Of a stretch of DNA of 64,000 bases, positions 58,345 through 64,000 are shown piece after piece (position 1 is the stretch's first letter; each line of letters begins with the position of its first letter). Source of the stretch: CAJXYS01 sp913063035. Lineage in GTDB: Bacteria > Pseudomonadota > Alphaproteobacteria > Rhodobacterales > Rhodobacteraceae. The position numbers and the translations under genes were made by a program. The stretch covers positions 335,444-399,443 of the forward strand of contig NZ_JBOCEG010000005.1 in NCBI RefSeq assembly GCF_050586465.1. Reading direction: 5' to 3'. A model generated the notes under the pieces. That model was not told the DNA's origin. It ran no database searches and worked only from the letters and a program-made list of their open reading frames with translations.

Positions 58345-58395
58345 GAGCGAGCCCCATGTTCTTGCACCTCGATAATTAGTCATGATAAATTGTTT

Positions 58396-58415
58396 TGATA
58401 TTCAAAGAAATATCA
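58396..58415. promoter_or_regulatory. Palindrome in the LysR/reductase divergent promoter region
   Basis: TGATATT and AATATCA are a perfect 7-bp inverted repeat with a 6-base spacer, centred about 26 bases before the LysR ATG. AT-rich dyads of this kind are usual LysR-type binding sites, so autoregulation and control of the reductase are likely. Confidence 0.6.
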
Positions 58416-58431
58416 TGTCAGATATTCAGTC

Positions 58432-59334
58432 ATGAATAACAATGCCGATCCAGACTGGGGCCTGATCCGCGCTTTCCTGTCGGTCGCCGAATCCGGATCG
58501 CTGTCGGCCGCGGCGCGCGATCTCGGGGTCAGCCAGCCGACGCTCAGCCGCCAGATGCGAACGGCCGAGATCGAATTCGGCGGGCCGCTGTTCCGCCGCC
58601 ATTCACGCGGGCTGGAGCTGACGGAGACCGGGCGCGACCTGCTCGAGGACGCCCGCCAAATGAAGGCTGCCGCGCAGCGTTTCGGCATGGCTGCGGCGGG
58701 ATGCGGCGCAGAGCTGAAGGGCACCGTGCGGCTCTCGGCCAGCACGACGATCTCGCACCACCTCCTGCCCACGATCCTCGCCGGCCTCCGGGCCGAGACG
58801 CCCGATATCCAGATTGAGCTCAACCCCAATGATTTCAGCGACAACATCCTGTTCCGCGAGGCCGACATCGCGGTGCGGATGTACCGCCCGAAGCAGCTGG
58901 ACCTCGTCGCCCGCGAGATCGCGCATCTGCCGATGGGCATGTTCGCGGCCCGGCAACTGATCGAGCGTATCGGCATGCCCCGGACGCATGAGGACCTGAT
59001 GCAGGCGGACTGGGTCGGGTTCGACAAGAGCGATGTCATCGTCAACGGCATGCGCAGCGTCGGCCTTCATTTCGACCGGTCCTTCTTCGCGACGCGCTGT
59101 GACGATCACGCGATCTGCATCGAAATGGTTCGCGCGGGCTGCGGGATCGGCATTATCCCCAACATCGTAGCGGATCGTTTGCCCGATCTCGTTCCGGTCA
59201 TCCCGGACTTCCCGGTTCCGAAGCTGCCGATGTGGCTGGTGGCCCACGAGGCGCTGCGCCGCACGCCGCGCATCCGCCGGGTCTGGGACCGCCTGGCGGA
59301 GGGTCTGACGCGCATCACCGCCGCCGCGCCTTGA
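58432..59334 (+). CDS. LysR-family transcriptional regulator
   Basis: A 300-residue protein with the N-terminal winged helix (WGLIRAFLSVAESGSLSAAARDLGVSQPTLSRQMRTAE) and a substrate-binding domain from about residue 95 on. It is divergent from the reductase gene at 57454, with a palindrome between them, and should control it. leuB follows 58 bases downstream on the same strand. Confidence 0.93.
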   Translation: MNNNADPDWGLIRAFLSVAESGSLSAAARDLGVSQPTLSRQMRTAEIEFGGPLFRRHSRGLELTETGRDLLEDARQMKAAAQRFGMAAAGCGAELKGTVRLSASTTISHHLLPTILAGLRAETPDIQIELNPNDFSDNILFREADIAVRMYRPKQLDLVAREIAHLPMGMFAARQLIERIGMPRTHEDLMQADWVGFDKSDVIVNGMRSVGLHFDRSFFATRCDDHAICIEMVRAGCGIGIIPNIVADRLPDLVPVIPDFPVPKLPMWLVAHEALRRTPRIRRVWDRLAEGLTRITAAAP

Positions 59335-59392
59335 CCCCCCGCCGGCCAGCGGCTACCCGGTCTCCGACCCCTTGCGACGGAGATGACGAGAC

Positions 59393-60499
59393 ATGAGCAA
59401 TCCCTCCCTGCTGATCCTGCCCGGCGACGGCATCGGTCCCGAAGTGATGACCGAGGTCCGCAAGATCATTGACTGGTACGGTGCCCGGCGCGGCCTCGCC
59501 TTCGACGTCAGCGAGGATCTCGTGGGCGGTGCGGCCTACGACGCGCATGGCACGCCGCTGACCGACGCCACCATGGAGAAGGCCCAGGAGGTGGACGCGG
59601 TACTGCTCGGCGCCGTGGGCGGGCCGAAATACGACGCCCTCGATTTCAGCGTGAAGCCTGAGCGCGGCCTGCTTCGCCTGCGCAAGGAGATGGACCTCTA
59701 CGCCAACCTGCGCCCGGCCCAGTGCTTCGACGCGCTGGCGGATTTCTCGTCGCTGAAAAAGGACGTGGTCGCCGGGCTCGACATCATGATCGTGCGCGAG
59801 CTGACCAGCGGCATCTATTTCGGAGAGCCGCGCGGCATCGTCACGGAGGGCAACGAACGCGTCGGCATCAACACCCAGCGCTACACCGAAAGCGAGATCG
59901 CCCGCGTGGCGCGGTCGGCCTTCGAGATGGCGAAGAAGCGCGGCAACAAGGTCTGCTCGATGGAAAAGGCCAACGTCATGGAGTCCGGCATTCTCTGGCG
60001 AGAGGTCGTGCAGGAGGTTCATGACCGCGAGTATCCCGAGGTCGAATTGAGCCACATGTATGCCGATGCCGGGGCCATGCAGCTTTGCCGCTGGCCCAAG
60101 CAGTTCGACGTCATCGTCACCGACAACCTTTTCGGCGACCTGCTGTCCGACGCGGCCGCGATGCTGACGGGATCGCTCGGCATGCTGCCCTCGGCCTCGC
60201 TCGGGGCGCCGATGGCCAATGGCCGGCCCAAGGCGCTCTACGAGCCGGTGCATGGCTCGGCGCCCGATATTGCCGGGCAGGGCAAGGCGAACCCGATTGC
60301 CTGCATCCTCAGCTTCGCCATGGCGCTGCGCTACAGCTTCGACCAGGGCGACGAGGCGACCCGCCTTGAGCAAGCGGTCGAGAAGGTGCTGGCCGACGGT
60401 GTCCGCACCGCGGACCTGCTGGGCGAAGAGGGCGTGGAGCCCGTCTCGACCAGCCAGATGGGCGACGCCGTCGTCGCGGCGCTCGACGCCTCGCTCTGA
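59393..60499 (+). CDS. leuB: 3-isopropylmalate dehydrogenase
   Basis: A 368-residue isocitrate/isopropylmalate dehydrogenase family protein with the LeuB features: LPGDGIGPEVM, the substrate-binding arginine loop (RGLLRLRKEMDLYANLRPA), the metal-site aspartates in VIVTDNLFGDLLSDAAAM, and the adenine-binding YEPVHGSAPDIAGQGKANP. It oxidises and decarboxylates 3-isopropylmalate. It lies 4 kb from leuCD on the same strand. Confidence 0.97.
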   Translation: MSNPSLLILPGDGIGPEVMTEVRKIIDWYGARRGLAFDVSEDLVGGAAYDAHGTPLTDATMEKAQEVDAVLLGAVGGPKYDALDFSVKPERGLLRLRKEMDLYANLRPAQCFDALADFSSLKKDVVAGLDIMIVRELTSGIYFGEPRGIVTEGNERVGINTQRYTESEIARVARSAFEMAKKRGNKVCSMEKANVMESGILWREVVQEVHDREYPEVELSHMYADAGAMQLCRWPKQFDVIVTDNLFGDLLSDAAAMLTGSLGMLPSASLGAPMANGRPKALYEPVHGSAPDIAGQGKANPIACILSFAMALRYSFDQGDEATRLEQAVEKVLADGVRTADLLGEEGVEPVSTSQMGDAVVAALDASL

Positions 60500-60500
60500 G

Positions 60501-62123
60501 TCAGCTCTCGGGCGGCGGTCCCTCGCTGGCCGCCGCGCCGGCCGGCACCGGGGCGTGGGCACGCAGTTCGGCCCGGTGCACGAGGATCCGCCAGACATGA
60601 TAGGCGACGCGATGCAGCCAGCGCATCGCGTCCAGCCGCGCGAAGACGTCGCCTTCGGGGGCCCCGCCGGCGGCGACCTCGGCCAGGCGGTCGGCCCGGA
60701 ACCGGTTGCGTTCGTCACGGAGACCGCCGCGAAGCCGGTCCACCGCCTGGATCGCGGACTCGGTTTCCGTTTCCGTGACCCGTTCCAGGACATCCACCAT
60801 CCGTTGCGCGGCCTCGGCCAGACGTCCGTCGCGCGGCAGTTCGGCGATGCGCTCGGTCTGCCGGAGCCGCCCGACCAGCCGCACAAGGTGATCGTGCAGA
60901 TGCAGCAGCGCCGTGTGCCGGGCCGCGATGGCGCCCGTGTCGGCGCCGTCCCGCGCGGCGGGCATCCGTGCGAGATAGGTCTTTACGTCCGAGAGCCCGC
61001 TGGCCAGCCGTGCCAGCCGCCACTGGCGCTGGCGCGATGTGCCGCGGGCGGCGATCAGGGCCGAGAGCAGGGCGAAGGCTTCGTCCACCAAGAGCCGCAT
61101 CGTGCCCGTGGCCGCGTCGATCGCGGCGGCCCGGTCCGCGAGCAGCCGCTCGTCGAGCCCGGCCGTCAGCGAGTCGGCCGGTTCGGGAATGAGGCGTTGC
61201 ACCATGCGCGCGAACCCGTTGGTAAAGGGCAGCAGCAGGGCGACGCCCGCGACATTGAAGGCGGTGTGGAAGATGACCAGCGCCAGCTGCGCGTCGCCGT
61301 TGGCCAGGGGCGCGGCCAGGGCCCAGGCCGCGAGGTCGAGCAGCCCGAAGGCCAGGCACCCGGTCGCCAGGTTGTAGATCACGTGGCCCATGGCGGTCTG
61401 GTGCATCCGGTGCGATCCGCCGGCCGCCCCCATCAGCGCCGTCGCCGTCGTGCCGATATTCATGCCGATCACCATCGCGGCGGCCTGCGGAAAGTTGATC
61501 GACCCGGCGGCCAGGGCCACCAGCGCCGCGGCGACCCCGGCGCTGGACGACTGGGTCAGGGCGGTGATCGCGGCGCCGAGCATGACCAGTTGCAGCCGCC
61601 CCCAGAGGCTGTCATCCGGGAAATCGGCCGGCGTGATGCGGTCGCCATAGACCGCCATCCCGTCCTGCAACATGTCGAGCCCGATGAAGATCAGCGCGAA
61701 ACCCGCCACGGCACTGCCGGCCTGCGCCGCGCGCCCGGAGAAGAACATCCGCGCAAGCGCGGCCGCCAGCAAGAGCGGCAGCACCACCGTGCCGAGATCC
61801 ATCCGGAACCCGAACACCATCACCATCCAGCCGGTCACCGTGGTGCCGATATTGGCCCCGAAGATGATCCCGAGCGCCTGGGGCAGGGTCAGCAGCCCCG
61901 CGCCCACGAAACCCACCGCCGTGACCGTGGTCGCACTGGAGGACTGGACGACCGCGGTGGCGGCCGCCCCGGACAGGGCGCCCGTCGCGGGGGTGGTCGT
62001 GAAACGGCCCAGCATCCGGCGCAATCCGGGCCCGGCCAGTTCCTTGATTCCGCCGGTCATCGACTGCATACCGAACAGGAACAGCCCGATCCCGCCCAGG
62101 ATGATGAAGAGATTTGTCCACAT
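60501..62123 (-). CDS. Na/Pi-cotransporter-family protein with PhoU-like tail
   Basis: A 540-residue membrane protein with two inverted repeats carrying the QSSS signatures (ATAVVQSSSATTVTA and ALTQSSSAGVAAA), the mark of NptA-type Na/Pi cotransporters, and a C-terminal helical region (about 350-520) like PhoU. It should take up phosphate with sodium or shape phosphate signalling. I start at 62123 (MWTNLFIILGGIGLFLFGMQ). It converges with leuB after only 1 base. Confidence 0.88.
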   Translation of the reverse strand: MWTNLFIILGGIGLFLFGMQSMTGGIKELAGPGLRRMLGRFTTTPATGALSGAAATAVVQSSSATTVTAVGFVGAGLLTLPQALGIIFGANIGTTVTGWMVMVFGFRMDLGTVVLPLLLAAALARMFFSGRAAQAGSAVAGFALIFIGLDMLQDGMAVYGDRITPADFPDDSLWGRLQLVMLGAAITALTQSSSAGVAAALVALAAGSINFPQAAAMVIGMNIGTTATALMGAAGGSHRMHQTAMGHVIYNLATGCLAFGLLDLAAWALAAPLANGDAQLALVIFHTAFNVAGVALLLPFTNGFARMVQRLIPEPADSLTAGLDERLLADRAAAIDAATGTMRLLVDEAFALLSALIAARGTSRQRQWRLARLASGLSDVKTYLARMPAARDGADTGAIAARHTALLHLHDHLVRLVGRLRQTERIAELPRDGRLAEAAQRMVDVLERVTETETESAIQAVDRLRGGLRDERNRFRADRLAEVAAGGAPEGDVFARLDAMRWLHRVAYHVWRILVHRAELRAHAPVPAGAAASEGPPPES

Positions 62124-62205
62124 CGTGCGAATGTAAAAGTTTTGTGACGGATTGGCGACGGCCCAGGGGGTGGGCCGCGATGTCGCGGCGCCCGTGTCGG
62201 CAACG

Positions 62206-63171
62206 ATGACACAGGGCGGCGCCAATTTGCGCGGGGCGCTCTTCGGGCTCGCGGCCTTCGGGATCTTCGCCACCCACGATGTCATCGTCAAAGTTCTCGG
62301 CGGCACCTACGCGCCTGTGCAGCTGCTCTTTTTCAGCGTGCTGCTGAGCTTCCCGCTGGTCACGCTGATGCTGCTGCATGACCGGGCCGACGAGAACCTG
62401 CGCCCGCGTCACCCGTGGTGGACCGCGCTCCGGACCGGGGCGGTGGTGGTGACGGGGCTTTCCGCGTTCTACGCCTTTGCAACGCTTCCGCTCGCGCAGG
62501 TCTACGCGATCCTTTTCGCTTCGCCGCTGATCGTCACCGTCCTCTCGATCCCGATCCTGGGCGAACGGGTGCGCCTGCGGCGCTGGCTTGCGGTGATCGT
62601 GGGGCTCGCCGGCGTGCTCGTGGTGCTGCGTCCCGGCGACTCGGCGCTGGGGGCCGGCCATGTCGCGGCGCTGGCCGCGGCCCTGGGCGGCGCGACGGCG
62701 TCCGTCGTGGTGCGCCGCATCGGGCATCTCGAACGCAACGCGGTGTTGCTGCTCTACCCGATGGTCGCGAACTTCGCGGTGATGGCGGTCGCGCTGCCAT
62801 TCTTTTACCGCCCCATGCCGGCGTCGGATCTCGGGCTCATCGCGCTGGTCGCCGTGCTCGGCTTCGCGGCGATGCTCTGCCTGATCACCGCCTACAAGAC
62901 CGGCGAGGCCGGCGTGATCGCGCCCATGCAGTATTCGCAGATCCTCTGGGCGACGGGCTACGGGATCTTTTTCTTCGGGGAAAGACCGGATCCGGCGACC
63001 GCGCTCGGTGCCGCGCTCATCATCGGCAGCGGGCTCTATATCCTGGTGCGCGAGGGCCGGGCCGGGTCGGCCCACCGCCCTGTGTCCGGATCGCTCCAGC
63101 CGCGTTTCGAGGCCGGCATCCTGCCGCGTGTCGGGGTCTGGCTGCGATTCCGCCGGTCGAGGTCGCAATAG
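62206..63171 (+). CDS. DMT-superfamily (EamA) transporter
   Basis: A 321-residue protein with about ten hydrophobic helices in two EamA halves; the repeat starts with LRGALFGLAAFGIFATHDVIVKVLGG, and GEAGVIAPMQYSQILWATGYGIFFFGERP shows the second half. I start at ATG 62206, next to the conserved first helix; TTG 62152 is the longer option. The substrate is unknown. It is divergent from the Na/Pi gene. Confidence 0.85.
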   Translation: MTQGGANLRGALFGLAAFGIFATHDVIVKVLGGTYAPVQLLFFSVLLSFPLVTLMLLHDRADENLRPRHPWWTALRTGAVVVTGLSAFYAFATLPLAQVYAILFASPLIVTVLSIPILGERVRLRRWLAVIVGLAGVLVVLRPGDSALGAGHVAALAAALGGATASVVVRRIGHLERNAVLLLYPMVANFAVMAVALPFFYRPMPASDLGLIALVAVLGFAAMLCLITAYKTGEAGVIAPMQYSQILWATGYGIFFFGERPDPATALGAALIIGSGLYILVREGRAGSAHRPVSGSLQPRFEAGILPRVGVWLRFRRSRSQ

Positions 63172-63215
63172 TCCTTGAAAACCGCCGCGGCATTGGATAA
63201 TTGCCACGCCACGGT

Positions 63216-63292
63216 CGGAGTGTAGCTCAGCCTGGTAGAGCACTGTCTTCGGGAGGCAGGGGTCGTAGGTTCGAATCCTGCCACTCCGACCA
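63216..63292 (+). tRNA. tRNA-Pro(CGG)
   Basis: The 77-base gene begins CGGAGTGTAGCTCAGCC and ends with encoded CCA. The acceptor stem CGGAGTG/CACTCCG pairs, the anticodon stem CTGTC/GGCAG (with one G-T pair) closes the loop TTCGGGA with anticodon CGG, and the T arm has GGTTCGAATCC. The C at position 1 is typical of proline tRNAs. Confidence 0.95.
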
Positions 63293-63299
63293 ATAAAAC

Positions 63300-63323
63300 A
63301 AGGGCCCCGCGCGGGCCCTTTTT
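63300..63323 (+). terminator. Intrinsic terminator after tRNA-Pro
   Basis: AGGGCCC and GGGCCCT form a perfect stem with loop CGCGC, followed by TTTT. It begins 8 bases after the tRNA. Confidence 0.9.
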
Positions 63324-63773
63324 CGTGGAAAGCGCGGAGTTTCTGGGTATGTACCCAGAAACTCCGCTTCAGGTGCTTGGACAGACACGGTTCGATACCT
63401 CTCCGAAAACCCTTGAAATACCTTTCGTCCGGCGCGTCACCCCCTGTGAGTCGATCGGTTTCATGACTTTGGGAAAGCATGCGAGAGATATTTCGTACAG
63501 GTGTGACTTGCGCGCGTGACATCCGAGAAACGAGCTCCGGGATGGTCACTTCCATCGTCCGGATCCTGGCAATGGTGGTACGACGGGAACGGCTCTTTCC
63601 GGCCCTGAGCTGCCGTTAGATGGCGACGCCGGAATGTCAGCTCTGGACGGTGCCCTCAGTTATGCCTCGCAGACATTTTTGGCCATGTTCCGTCGCGTCT
63701 ATCCCAAAGCAGTCTGGCAACATCGGATCGCATGTGTCAGCTTAGCGGGGTGGCGCAAGGGGATTGAATTGAC
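63324..63773. other. Gene-free 450-bp stretch between tRNA-Pro and the PPK2 gene
   Basis: No supported gene. It holds a perfect 34-bp palindrome (63334-63367) and the promoter region of the PPK2 gene. The few open frames have no ribosome site or recognisable product. Confidence 0.55.
63334..63367. repeat. Perfect 34-bp palindrome after tRNA-Pro
   Basis: GCGGAGTTTCTGGGTA is followed, after the two bases TG, by its exact reverse complement. It lies 10 bases beyond the tRNA-Pro terminator and has no T run of its own. It is too long and perfect for chance. It may be a second hairpin terminator-like element, a protein-binding site or a mobile-element end. Confidence 0.75.
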
Positions 63774-64000
63774 ATGACAAGCCACGCAGAAAGCGCCGCA
63801 CCCCGGCTCGACGACCTGGACATGACACGGCGCCTCGGCAGGACCAGATACGAAGCGCAGCTCGGCAGGCTTCAGAAGAAACTGATGCGGATCCAGCAGG
63901 CGTATCTGTTTTTCGGCCGGTCCGCCGTGATCGTGTTCGAGGGCTGGGACGCGTCCGGAAAGGGCGGCACGATCCGTCGGATTTCCGCGGCCCTCGACCC
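63774..64000 (+). CDS. Polyphosphate kinase 2 family protein (N-terminal part, runs off the right edge)
   Basis: 75 residues are visible. The frame begins MTSHAESAAPRLDDLDMTRRL, then YEAQLGRLQKKLMRIQQAYLFFG, and shows the PPK2 Walker A loop VFEGWDASGKGGTIRRI near its end. PPK2 enzymes move phosphate between polyphosphate and nucleotides. AAGGGG lies upstream of the ATG. The rest of the gene is outside the window. Confidence 0.9.
   Translation, partial: MTSHAESAAPRLDDLDMTRRLGRTRYEAQLGRLQKKLMRIQQAYLFFGRSAVIVFEGWDASGKGGTIRRISAALD

Noticed and set aside
61612..63555. A 647-codon open frame on the minus strand
   Set aside because: It crosses the tRNA-Pro gene and the terminator and is antisense to the DMT transporter gene. 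It shares no recognisable domain.

Overview
The window is high-GC, gene-dense DNA of the alphaproteobacterial family Rhodobacteraceae (roseobacter-like). This rests on gene content and order (NDUFA9-like protein / uppP / gltD / gltB / mtgA / queG and leuC-leuD-leuB), on the IalB, asparaginase-II and short L,D-transpeptidase types, and on codon use. No species call is possible from the sequence alone.

Left part, 1-22210, accessory. A type I secretion operon runs leftward: a 4163-residue RTX giant protein, its ABC exporter, and the start of a lipoprotein TolC-like outer-membrane component that leaves the window. To its right are a zinc alcohol dehydrogenase, a LapG-type periplasmic cysteine protease, two unusual alpha/beta-hydrolases and a frameshifted membrane gene. 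The LapG-type protease and an Ala-Ala site after the folded N-terminal region of the RTX protein suggest a releasable adhesin.

Middle, about 21.5-33.5 kb, a probable genomic island at tRNA-Leu(CAG). A 226-bp sequence containing the tRNA 3' end and the start of an integrase gene occurs at both ends (21541-21766 and 33178-33403). The second copy continues into a dead integrase joined to an IS3-type transposase remnant. Inside are an alpha/beta-hydrolase, a tightly coupled four-gene operon (ChaC gamma-glutamylcyclotransferase, M19 dipeptidase, a ChaC-like protein with lost motif, GNAT acetyltransferase), an MFS transporter, a glutathione S-transferase, a STAS-like protein, a SnoaL-like protein and a PLP decarboxylase. 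A 50-bp repeat with a hairpin occurs three times, only inside the island. Together the enzymes could form a bacterial mercapturate-type route (conjugate to glutathione, trim to the cysteine conjugate, acetylate, export). That reading is inference.

Right part, 33.5-64 kb, core chromosome. Glutamate synthase (gltD-gltB), undecaprenyl-PP phosphatase, a monofunctional transglycosylase, queG, two L,D-transpeptidases around a CAP-domain lipoprotein, rlmN, an IalB-like protein, an asparaginase, UspA, an MscS-type channel, leucine biosynthesis genes (leuC, leuD, then leuB 4 kb later, separated by a membrane protein, an EEP-family hydrolase and a divergent reductase/LysR pair), a Na/Pi-cotransporter-like protein, a DMT transporter, tRNA-Pro(CGG), and the start of a polyphosphate kinase 2 gene at the right edge.
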